Part shown: piece by piece, positions 8,393 to 16,898 of the stretch
How positions within the stretch are numbered: position 1 is the stretch's first letter
Layout of the letters: each line of letters begins with the position of its first letter
From: Arthrobacter sp. PAMC 25486
Lineage (GTDB): Bacteria; Actinomycetota; Actinomycetes; Actinomycetales; Micrococcaceae
Assembly (NCBI RefSeq): GCF_000785535.1
Contig: NZ_CP007595.1
Coordinates: forward strand, 1,240,001 to 1,304,000
DNA: 64,000 nucleotides
Direction: 5' to 3'
Position numbers and translations under genes: made by a program
The notes under the pieces: model-generated
The model's database searches: none
What the model was told of the DNA's origin: nothing
Seen by the model: only the letters and a program-made list of their open reading frames with translations

Positions 8393-9839
8393 GGCTCTCC
8401 GTGGTTCGTTGTGAATTCTGGTTTCGTGTCCTTGAACAGAGGTGGCTCGTAGCCCTGTTGTGATGGATGTTCTGACGCATTCATCGATGACAGGACTACG
8501 TGCCTTGAACGAGCTTACTTTGGTGTACCCTGATGCTGCCACAACGATCTTCAATCTTCACGATTACCGCGTCATGGGAGCCGAGACGTTGAGTTTCGGC
8601 CAACGCAGAATCCATATTGAAAGCACCATTGAATCTGGGTGCCCTGGCTGCGGTGTCATCGGCACCCGTCGCCACTCTGGCCGGCAGCAACGAGTCAAAG
8701 ACATACCCATTGCCGGCCCGGTGGAAGTCGTGTGGGCCAAGCGACGGCTGTTCTGCGACGAATCATCGTGCACCCGCAAGACCTTCTCTGAAGCCACGCT
8801 CGAGGTCCCAGCTAGGGCACGCTGTACGAGCCGGCTCCGCAACGCTCTCGTGCGCGCTGTCATTGACTCTGGCCGTGCCGTAACGGAAACCGCCACAGCG
8901 CACGGGGTCTCGTGGTGGCTGGTGCAAAAGGCCCTGACCGCGGCTGCAACGAAACTGCCCAACATTGATCTCTTACGGCCACGCATGCTCGGCATCGATG
9001 AACACCGCTTCCGATCCGTCCGCTTCTTCAAAGACCCGGAAACGAGTCTCTGGAAGCGCATTGAGCCGTGGATGACAACGATCGTTGACCTGGATACCGG
9101 GCAGATCCTGGGTGTTGTTGACGGCCGAGACCACACCGGGGTCGGTGCGTGGCTGATCAAACGGCCCTTGGAGTGGCGGCTCGGCGTTCAAGAACGTCGC
9201 CATTGATCCCTCGGCAGCATTCGTCAAAAGCATTGCGGATGTGGCTGCCCCGCACCGCTGTCTCGGTGGATCATTTCCATCTGATCCAGCTAGCGAATCA
9301 GGCACGGACAGAAGTCAGGCAACAACTTTCTCATCAGGTGCGGGGTCGTCGTGGCCGGGCCGGGGATCCTGCCTGGGCGCACCGGATGCTGCTCCTGCGG
9401 GCCAGCGACACACTCTCAGATCAGGCACGGGCGAAGCTAGAGAAAGGCTTCGCGACCGATGACCCGACGAGGAAACTCAAGGCTGCCTGGGACGTGAAAG
9501 AACAAGTGCGAACACTGCTGCGCACCGGCTCCTTGGAGGACGCCTAGCTGGCCAAGGAAGAACTCGAGCGGCTGGTGAAAGAATCCAATCAGCCCGAGAC
9601 GACCAGGCTCTGGCGGACCATGTGCCGATGGTGGAAAGAGAGCGAGGTCCTCATCGTCACCGGTGCCACCACGGGAAAAGTAGAAGCCAACAACACCAGC
9701 ATCAAACACATCAAGAGGACAGGGCGCGGATTCGTCAATAGCACCAACTACACAACACGTATTATGCTCAGGAGCGCCGCCCAAACAGCGGTGAATCATC
9801 CATGACAACAATGGAATTCACCACGAACCACGGAGAGCC
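8393..9839 (+). mobile_element. ISL3-family insertion sequence inside ISAs1 copy 2
   Basis: The terminal inverted repeats are clear: GGCTCTCCGTGGTTCGTTGT at the left end and the complement of ACCACGAACCACGGAGAGCC at the right end, with a single mismatch over about 26 bp. The flanks GGAAAACG (8385-8392) and GGAAAACC (9840-9847) match in 7 of 8 bases, fitting the 8-bp target duplication of ISL3 elements. The insertion interrupts an ISAs1 copy, so it is younger than that copy. Confidence 0.9.
8442..9805 (+). pseudogene. ISL3-family transposase, frameshifted and with an internal stop
   Basis: The N-terminal part (8442-9206) has the ISL3 zinc-ribbon (CPGCGVIGTRRH), the helix-turn-helix segment and the first DDE block (RPRMLGIDEHRFR). 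Around 9170-9240 the frame changes at least twice: AIDPSAAFVK is in one frame, then ALRMWLPRTAVSVDHFHLIQ in another. A TAG at 9545-9547 interrupts the rest, which continues in the same frame as KEELERLVKE and EANNTSIKHIKRTGRGF to 9805. The element therefore cannot make its own active transposase as read. Confidence 0.9.
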
Positions 9840-10120
9840 GGAAAACCTGCCGAGATAGGGGCGTGGATCCGCGGTCACTGGGCCATTGAAAACGGCCTCC
9901 ACTACCGGCGCGACGTGACCTGGAGAGAAGATCACAGCAAAGTCAGAAACGGTGAAGGGCCACGAGTCATGGCCTCCCTCCGCAACATCGCCATCACGAT
10001 CCTGCGACTCCAAGAAGAAACCAACCTCGCCAAAGCCACCCGCGCAGCCCGAAACTACCCCGACCGGGCACTCAAGCTAGGCGGCATCACTACCAGCTAA
10101 ACGACATTGCAGCCGCCCCG
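9840..10120 (+). mobile_element. ISAs1 copy 2, right end after the ISL3 insertion
   Basis: This is nearly identical to 5650-5929 of ISAs1 copy 1; the difference I noticed is CAGTCAC against CGGTCAC. It encodes the transposase C-terminus (SHWAIENGLHYRRDVTWRED through ALKLGGITTS, stop at 10100) and ends GCAGCCGCCCCG. Rejoined with 8273-8392 it forms the right half of one ISAs1 element. Such close identity means recent transposition or gene conversion. Confidence 0.9.
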
Positions 10121-10241
10121 GTCCCATCAGGGACACGGGAGCTATGTATAGCCAAATCATGAACTCAATTCCCCACGAGCTACGAAGAACCGCAAATGAC
10201 AGGATATCCCATACTCCTGATATATTCTAAACGGCCCGAAG

Positions 10242-11738
10242 TCAGAAAATATTCTCCAATAGCTTTAACCACGACTCTGAGACAAAGTTGCGAGAAAACT
10301 TTTCCAATATACGTGTTCTTGCTCGGTCACCCATACGCTTTAGATCGCTGGGATTATCTATACACCAAATCATCGCTGTTACAATGGCCTCAAAATCGTC
10401 ATGATCGACCAAAAATCCCGACTCATGAGTGATAATTTCACTCGGCCCGTAATTACAATCCGCGGCAATCACAGGAGTTGAACTGATCATCGATTCTCCA
10501 ATAACCAAACCAAATCCCTCATGCTTCGAACACAAAACCGTCGCACTATACCTCACCATATGCGAACGAACATCAGATACCGCTCCTTTGAGACTGACAG
10601 ACTGCTCCAATTTCAAATCTCTGATAATCTGCACTAATTGCTCTCTTGCTGGTCCATCACCGAACACATCCAGCCTCGCTTCAGGTCTCAATGCCTGCAC
10701 CTTGGAAAAGGCAGTGATAATTTCTGGGAGTCTTTTCAAATCAACCAACCGGCCAAAAAATGCAAAACTTGATTCTAATTTCGAGCCAACCGGACTTCGT
10801 GGAAGATCGTCTATAGCTTGCGGAATAACGTCAACCTCAACACCGTCTCCAACGACAGCCTGCAGATGTTCAGCCTGCCGTTGCGTTGAACACACCAACC
10901 GATCCCAGCCGCCATCATTATTCAAGACGGATTTATAGATATCACGCAGGCCGCTACTTGGGTCGTTAGGTTCAAGAAGATGATTTTCATGAAAAACCGC
11001 AACCTTCTTCACGTCAGGTCGTGAGATAGAATTAACAATGTCCATCATCTCGGTGTTATCAACTATTACAACGACAGGCCCGTCAATTTGCTCAATTTGG
11101 TCGCGCACCCATGCAATCTGGGCCTCACGTGTTCGTTTATAATACATGACGTTCGTGGAATCTCCGTTGTAGACAAAGAATCCAGTCTCATCTTCTTTGT
11201 CATTCAACCAACTCAAGGCATAGGCTCCACCCAATCGGTTTAGATAGGTGGTTTGTGTAAATTTTCCTCGATCTGCATTTCTCAGGTTACGACGATGAAG
11301 CGATCCAAGTGGCGAAAATTCATCAACTCTTATAACTTGACGCAGGTCATTGAAGAACCTGCGCTTGCAACTACCGTCGTTCGACTTCCTTTCATTATAG
11401 ACGAGGTTTCCATTCGCAGAAAAGAATCGAGAAAGATTTGGATCTTGAATTTGCTCGAATAATTGATCCTTGTCTGGCAATGAGACATTTCCAGTCTTTA
11501 GTGAAATAGCCCTAAAGTGCTCGTAAAAATTTCTAATCTCAACACCGTGTCCAACGCTGCCATTTTTACGCATGTTCGCCACGTATTCAATTTGATCCGC
11601 CCGATAGTCCAACGTAAACACGATGGAGGCTGTACCGTATTCTACAAAATTGCTTGACCTCAAAAGCGCTGAACTAGTCATACCCCCTTTGGGCCTCCAT
11701 GTACCCGTCAAGATTGAAACCACTGTTGTTTCTTTCAT
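10242..11738 (-). CDS. GT4 glycosyltransferase, TagE/TarM-like
   Basis: The 498-residue product is a GT-B retaining glycosyltransferase. Its N-terminal half begins with a Rossmann strand and glycine loop (SILTGTWRPKGGMTSSALLR) and carries the long inserted beta region typical of poly(polyol-phosphate) glucosyltransferases. The C-terminal donor domain has FFGRLVDLKRLPEII, DVFGDGPAREQL and the catalytic E-x7-E in KHEGFGLVIGES. Enzymes of this type add sugars to wall teichoic acid chains. Donor and anomer cannot be read. The gene is AT-richer than the chromosomal flanks, and lies between two IS elements and downstream of the GT2-TagF gene at 14086. Confidence 0.85.
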   Translation of the reverse strand: MKETTVVSILTGTWRPKGGMTSSALLRSSNFVEYGTASIVFTLDYRADQIEYVANMRKNGSVGHGVEIRNFYEHFRAISLKTGNVSLPDKDQLFEQIQDPNLSRFFSANGNLVYNERKSNDGSCKRRFFNDLRQVIRVDEFSPLGSLHRRNLRNADRGKFTQTTYLNRLGGAYALSWLNDKEDETGFFVYNGDSTNVMYYKRTREAQIAWVRDQIEQIDGPVVVIVDNTEMMDIVNSISRPDVKKVAVFHENHLLEPNDPSSGLRDIYKSVLNNDGGWDRLVCSTQRQAEHLQAVVGDGVEVDVIPQAIDDLPRSPVGSKLESSFAFFGRLVDLKRLPEIITAFSKVQALRPEARLDVFGDGPAREQLVQIIRDLKLEQSVSLKGAVSDVRSHMVRYSATVLCSKHEGFGLVIGESMISSTPVIAADCNYGPSEIITHESGFLVDHDDFEAIVTAMIWCIDNPSDLKRMGDRARTRILEKFSRNFVSESWLKLLENIF

Positions 11739-12038
11739 TGAGCTAATCCATCCATAATATTTACACTGAACTCATTTCCTGAAATTATCGGTTCTGCATC
11801 TTTAGTAAACCAGATACCACTACAAAAGGCAGACCTGGCGTCTCTACTCTACAGCGTATGCGAAACCAATATGGACTAAGGCGCCAGACACTAGCATCCA
11901 AACTGAAGTTACGTTGGCTCTTTCCCCGGTTTCCTTCTAGATTCCGGGGGAAGGGCCACTTTTGTACCAATATTTGTAGCCACTAAAATATTGGTAAAAC
12001 CCCTTCACTTTTGCCACTGTGGGGCATATTCTGTGGGT

Positions 12039-13790
12039 ATGACGAAGACTGTGCCTGCGATGCATGTAGCCGTGAACACGTCCCGCCGGGTGAACAAAGC
12101 CGGGGTCGAGGTCGAGTACCGGTCGGTGCTGCTGCGCACCTCGTTCCGGGAGGACGGGAAGGTCAAGCACGAGACCTTGGCGAACCTCTCAGCCCTGCCA
12201 GACACTGCTGTGGAGACGCTGCGTGCCTCGTTGGCGGGCAAGACCATGGTCGAGGCCGGCGCCGCCCTGCAAATCCTCCGTTCCCTGCCCCACGGTCATG
12301 TTGATGCCGTGTATGCGATGGCCCGCGGGCTTGGTTTTGAGGCGATGCTCGGCCCGGCATGTCGGGAACGTGATCTAGTCATGGCGTTATTGGCGGCCCG
12401 AATGTGCGCCCCGTCCTCGAAGCTGGCAACGCTGTCTTTCTTCGCAGATACGACCCTGGGCCGGGATCTGGGACCGGTGAGTACCGATGACCTGTACCGT
12501 GCCATGGACTGGCTCGGAAACCGCCAAGCAGTGATTGAGAAAGCGTTGGCGAGGGCGTACCTGCGCCCGGAGGTCAACCCGGATAAATTGGCATTGTTCG
12601 ATCTCTCCTCGTCCTGGGTGACGGGCACCCATAACCCGTTGGCCGCGTTCGGGTATTCGCGGGATAAAAAGCGGGGTGTGGAGCAGATTGAATACGGGAT
12701 GCTGGCCAACCGGGCCGGGGTTCCGATCGCTGTGCGCGTCTTCCCCGGCAACACGGCGGATCCGACCGCGTTCATCAGTATTGCCGCCGAAATCCAGGAC
12801 CTCGCAGGGGTCCAGGACATGGTCATGGTTGGGGACCGGGGCATGATCACCTCCGCCCGCATTACCGCACTGAAGGACACCACGTTGGGGTGGGTCAGTG
12901 CGTTGCGGATCACCGCGATTCAGGAACTGGCCCAGGACCAGGGCCCGTTACAGATGAGCCTGTTCGATCAGCAGAACCTGGCCGAGATCACCCACCCCGA
13001 CTACCCCGGGGAACGGTTGATCGCGTGCTACAACCCAGCCCTGGCCGCCATGCGCAAACACAAACGTGCCGAGCTGCTCGATGTCACGGAAGAGCGGTTG
13101 AAAACCATCCAGAAAGCAGTGATCGCTGGCCGGCTCAAGGACGCCGGGAAGACCGGGCTGCGGGTCGGTAAAACGCTGGGGAAAAACAACATGGCCAAGC
13201 ACTTCACCCTGACCATCGAAGACACCTCCTTCACCTGGGTACGGGACCCGGAATCCATCGCCAAGGAAGCTGAATTGGACGGGATTTACGTCATCCGCAC
13301 CAACGTCACCGAGGAGTCCATGGATGCTGCCGAGGCGGTGCGGGTTTACAAGTCGTTGGCGAACGTGGAGAAGATCTTCAAGTCCCTGAAATCACGGGAC
13401 CTGCATGTGCGCCCGATCTACCACCACACCGAGGAACGGACCCGGTCCCACGTGTTTTTATGCATGCTCGCCGGGCACCTGACCTGGCACCTCCGCGACG
13501 CCCTGAAACCCTTGACGTTCACCGATGAGGACCGTCCCGTGCCCGAGGAACCCGTCGCCGCCGTAAACCGCTCCGCCGCCGCGCAGCGTAAGGCCAGCAC
13601 GCAGCAACTCGCTGACGGAACCCCCGCTTACACCTACCAGGGCCTGCTGCGCCACCTCGCCACACGGACCCGAAACACCATGACCATGGCCGGAACCACC
13701 GGCACCTTCGAGCTCCTCGCCACCCCCACACCAACCCAACACCAGGCCCTGAACCTCATCCGAGACCACGCCAAAACCTACAGAAAGTAG
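12039..13790 (+). CDS. IS1634-family transposase (DDE, IS4 superfamily)
   Basis: ATG 12039 gives 583 residues; an upstream in-frame ATG at 11991 would add 16 unlikely residues. Family features are present in order: KLALFDLSSSWV with the first aspartate, EQIEYGMLANRAGVPIAVRV and FPGNTADPTAF, then DMVMVGDRGMIT with the second aspartate, and a C-terminal YKSLANVEKIFKSLKSRDL with IYHHTEERTRSHVFLCML. The IS4-type YREK-like segment is therefore kept. There is no stop or frameshift, so it may be active. Confidence 0.95.
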   Translation: MTKTVPAMHVAVNTSRRVNKAGVEVEYRSVLLRTSFREDGKVKHETLANLSALPDTAVETLRASLAGKTMVEAGAALQILRSLPHGHVDAVYAMARGLGFEAMLGPACRERDLVMALLAARMCAPSSKLATLSFFADTTLGRDLGPVSTDDLYRAMDWLGNRQAVIEKALARAYLRPEVNPDKLALFDLSSSWVTGTHNPLAAFGYSRDKKRGVEQIEYGMLANRAGVPIAVRVFPGNTADPTAFISIAAEIQDLAGVQDMVMVGDRGMITSARITALKDTTLGWVSALRITAIQELAQDQGPLQMSLFDQQNLAEITHPDYPGERLIACYNPALAAMRKHKRAELLDVTEERLKTIQKAVIAGRLKDAGKTGLRVGKTLGKNNMAKHFTLTIEDTSFTWVRDPESIAKEAELDGIYVIRTNVTEESMDAAEAVRVYKSLANVEKIFKSLKSRDLHVRPIYHHTEERTRSHVFLCMLAGHLTWHLRDALKPLTFTDEDRPVPEEPVAAVNRSAAAQRKASTQQLADGTPAYTYQGLLRHLATRTRNTMTMAGTTGTFELLATPTPTQHQALNLIRDHAKTYRK

Positions 13791-13808
13791 CCAGACACCC
13801 CAGACACT

Positions 13809-13850
13809 AAGACAGGAAGATCCCCGGGTTTCCGGGGATCTTCCTGTCTT
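13809..13850 (+). terminator. Strong hairpin terminator after the IS1634 transposase
   Basis: A 19-bp perfect stem (AAGACAGGAAGATCCCCGG at 13809-13827 and its complement at 13832-13850) with a GTTT loop sits 18 bp after the transposase stop. It can be read in either direction, so it may also block read-through of the leftward genes. Confidence 0.7.
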
Positions 13851-14085
13851 AACCTGCGTAACTTCAGCCTAAATACTTCTGGCAATAGGAAGGTAGTTTA
13901 CAGATTGATTGAAACAAATAGAAGGCAGTGCTTTTTTATTGACATGAAAACAAAGGTCACGCGAGAATTGGAATTGATGCATGAGGTAGCCAAGAAAACA
14001 TTTCCGCCTAATGGGACAATATTTCGGTCACCAGGATAACTTCATAAGTCAGCATGTCACTATTCTGGCAATTCTCCGCGAACAT

Positions 14086-16815
14086 CTATTGCCCGAGAGC
14101 CCTGATGGACTCAACCACTCGTTGACAATTGTTGGTGTCCATGTATGCAAAAGTCTCCGAAACGCGTTTCTCATACTTCTCGAATGGCACAAATCCATTG
14201 GCCGCCATTACATCAAGCCCTTCAAAGACACGATCAACGCTTTCAAATACTGGACCAAATCCATCGGCTTCGTATTCGTAATAGCCTTTGCGGTAGCTGT
14301 GCGTGCCAGAGAATATGGAATCAGAGTCGAATTGGAAATAGACAATAGAGGAACCAACCATCGCTGCGTCAAAGGCAATAGACGAATAGTCAGTAATAGT
14401 TACAATTGATTTCGCTAACAGATCCTGAAGGCTCCCCGATTTCGAATCAAATATTTCTATATAACTGGGGAGAGCAACCAGATTCGACAGACTATTCATA
14501 GCCGGGTGGGGAATAAAAACAACCTCAAGTTGATGTAAGTTCGCCAATGACAAAACTCTCTCATCTCTCAAAAACTTAAACCAGTTCCTGCCGAACTCCG
14601 AATTTTCTAGAACTTCTTTGCGTTCAGCATCGTCCACGGCGTCAATCAGCTCATCACGTAGCGACTGGCGCCAAGTCGGCATGACTACGATGGTTCGACG
14701 ATCTGACGGATCAACCAATTGACGCTTAGAGACTAAAGCATCAAAGCGGGGAAGTCCCGTCAGCTTAGTCTCATCTGCAGTGAATTTGTACGGCGACAAG
14801 GAGCCTGCAATTGACTCGTACTCTGGTTTGGTTGATGTAACAAACATCGACAAATCCTTCGAGTTTAGCCACCGTGACAGGTCATCCTTGATCACGCCAT
14901 GCTGCAAGAATACGAACTTGGAAGAATACGTGCCGAACCGCTTCTTGTCAATGGGATATTGCACGCCGTGGGTGGCATCTGATGAAATCTGGAAATCCGC
15001 AGCCAATGTCAAAGCGACTGCATCCCGTGAACCATAGTCAACGAGCTTGAAACCCTCCCGATAGAGGCGTTCCCAATCTGCCGAGTCTTTACTCAACAAG
15101 AACCAAGCATTTATCTCGGGATGTTCTCGTGCAATGAAGCGGTACAGGTGCTCACCATTGTCATCAGCTTTATCGATACGGTCCATGACTACCCATGCAC
15201 GTTCATACTTTTTCTGAACTGAATCTGACTTGGCCCAGGCAAGAGTCGCTCGGTCCATTTTGTGCTGCCTCGCCATGAATGCGGCCTCAGTTTTTCGCGA
15301 AACAACACGCTTGGCAACATTCGTCGCAGCTCCGACTGAACTGCCACCAAACACGAGTCGGTCGATGGCAATCCGATTTCCCAGTTTCGCCCGAATCGCC
15401 ACGGCTCTTTGAAAATGCCGGGCGATAGGTCGAGTGCTGGTCATAATCCGCTGCGTGAATATGTTTTTGGATTGCCCAGAGCGAGCCGGGGGCTTGGGTG
15501 CAAGCTTCAACGCCCGAGTTGTGACTGGTTTTGTCCACCCAGGCCGTTTGGGCGACGCGAACGGAACAAACTCTTGATTAATCCAAACTTGGGGCGTATT
15601 ACTTGTCGGCAGCCAAATTGAACGCTCTATCACGAATGTTTCTCCGTAGTATGAGTGCTCAACGGATTTTGTACGAATCGGAGTTACCGACTCACCATTG
15701 ACCATGAATTTCTCGTCAGGAAGAACACCACTGTAGGTATAAACGATTCGCGTTGGCGAGCTATCCCTTTCTGACCAAAGAAAGGCACGCTTAACCTTAG
15801 ACCCTTGGCCCTTGAAGTGAGTAAGAATAGCCTCTCTCGTAAGCCAAGACCAAGCAGTCACGTTATAGGAGTCGATGGTGTCACGCTCAATGTAGGTAAA
15901 TGTCTTGCGAAGAAGTTCCATCAGCAATAGGCGCTGGTCTTCTTTCAACCATGCCGTAGAGCTGTTCATCTTCTTGTCTTCTGACAAATACCATTGAATG
16001 TCATACAAGACCATATTCTGTGCCCAGACAGGAACATAGCCCAGTTTTTCGCGCAAACCGTCAAGCAGGCCGATATACCCGTACTTTAGCACGTGGTCGT
16101 AACGTTCGGCTTGTCCCCAACCCGATTGAACTAGCGACGAACCGTCTCCACGCTTTCGATAGAGGTAGCGCGCATTGGAAACCAATCCAACAATTGGTTT
16201 TTCCAGATAGCTCATGAAACGACCAATGAACTCGCCGTCTTCAAATGTAGGTTTAATCCGTTCGTCAAACCGCAGATCATGTTCGTCAATTACACTCTTC
16301 CGGAGGAATATGGACGCACCACCAAGTTGAATATTATGGGGGTCTTTGTCCAAATCCACTAACCGTTCGCCAAAGAAGTATTTTCTGGCTAGTGGGTGGT
16401 TATCACTAATCCTGCCAGTCTTTTCCTGCCATATCATAACCCTCGTTGTAAGTATAGATGCCTGGCGGTCCTGGTCGCGTTCAATAAACGACGTAACATT
16501 ATCAAAGTATGACTCTTGTAGGGCATCATCTGGGTCGCAGAACGTCACCCACTTGTTCTTAGCCATATCGAGGCCAACATTCCTGGCAGATGCTGGACCA
16601 CCATTAGGTTTTGTGGTGTGCCTAATGACGTTGGGGTACTTTGAAACCCACTCTTTGACCCGGTCATAGGAGCCGTCAACGGACGCGTCATCAATGATAA
16701 TGATGTCCAAATCCTCGAAAGGAAAAGACTGCCGGACAAGCGAATTCAGGAATGTATCGACATAGTCGACAACACCGTACAACGCTACTACAACGGAAAA
16801 TAAACCTTTAGTCAC
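14086..16815 (-). CDS. Bifunctional GT2 glycosyltransferase / CDP-glycerol glycerophosphotransferase
   Basis: The GTG at 16815 is preceded by TGAGGAA, giving 909 residues. Residues 1-230 are a GT2 (GT-A) domain: FSVVVALYGVVDYVDTFLNS, IIIDDASVDGS, and the DxD-type FCDPDDALQ. The last third is a TagF-like glycerophosphotransferase: FLQHGVIKDD (about residue 637), a possible second catalytic histidine in VFIPHPAMN (about 768) and the phosphate-binding TITDYSSIAFD (about 806). A single protein would thus add both a sugar and a glycerol phosphate, as expected for a poly(glycosylglycerol phosphate) chain (inference). It acts in the cytoplasm at the membrane. The next gene upstream is a TPR protein 83 bp away. 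The IS1634 insertion lies just downstream. Confidence 0.9.
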   Translation of the reverse strand: MTKGLFSVVVALYGVVDYVDTFLNSLVRQSFPFEDLDIIIIDDASVDGSYDRVKEWVSKYPNVIRHTTKPNGGPASARNVGLDMAKNKWVTFCDPDDALQESYFDNVTSFIERDQDRQASILTTRVMIWQEKTGRISDNHPLARKYFFGERLVDLDKDPHNIQLGGASIFLRKSVIDEHDLRFDERIKPTFEDGEFIGRFMSYLEKPIVGLVSNARYLYRKRGDGSSLVQSGWGQAERYDHVLKYGYIGLLDGLREKLGYVPVWAQNMVLYDIQWYLSEDKKMNSSTAWLKEDQRLLLMELLRKTFTYIERDTIDSYNVTAWSWLTREAILTHFKGQGSKVKRAFLWSERDSSPTRIVYTYSGVLPDEKFMVNGESVTPIRTKSVEHSYYGETFVIERSIWLPTSNTPQVWINQEFVPFASPKRPGWTKPVTTRALKLAPKPPARSGQSKNIFTQRIMTSTRPIARHFQRAVAIRAKLGNRIAIDRLVFGGSSVGAATNVAKRVVSRKTEAAFMARQHKMDRATLAWAKSDSVQKKYERAWVVMDRIDKADDNGEHLYRFIAREHPEINAWFLLSKDSADWERLYREGFKLVDYGSRDAVALTLAADFQISSDATHGVQYPIDKKRFGTYSSKFVFLQHGVIKDDLSRWLNSKDLSMFVTSTKPEYESIAGSLSPYKFTADETKLTGLPRFDALVSKRQLVDPSDRRTIVVMPTWRQSLRDELIDAVDDAERKEVLENSEFGRNWFKFLRDERVLSLANLHQLEVVFIPHPAMNSLSNLVALPSYIEIFDSKSGSLQDLLAKSIVTITDYSSIAFDAAMVGSSIVYFQFDSDSIFSGTHSYRKGYYEYEADGFGPVFESVDRVFEGLDVMAANGFVPFEKYEKRVSETFAYMDTNNCQRVVESIRALGQ

Positions 16816-16898
16816 AGTTCCTCAGAATTTCTACTTTATTACAAGATTCAATCATTAGCAATGGCATTTCTCCGTTGCAGCAAGCCGATAACATGAAA

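Larger units (their letters stand above)
11903..13867 (+). mobile_element. IS1634-family insertion sequence, apparently intact
   Basis: The element holds one long transposase gene. Candidate terminal repeats are CTGAAGTTACG at 11903-11913 and its exact complement at 13857-13867. No target duplication was found at those edges, so the limits may be a few bases off. It separates the GT4 gene at 10242 from the GT2-TagF gene at 14086, both on the other strand, and so has probably split a former leftward operon. Confidence 0.75.

Noticed and set aside
7995..8414. 139-codon frame across IS junctions
   Set aside because: It runs through IS30-like debris, an ISL3 end, an ISAs1 fragment and into the ISL3 left end, so it is chimeric chance coding.
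12296..12913. Minus-strand frame inside the IS1634 transposase
   Set aside because: Shadow frame of the transposase.
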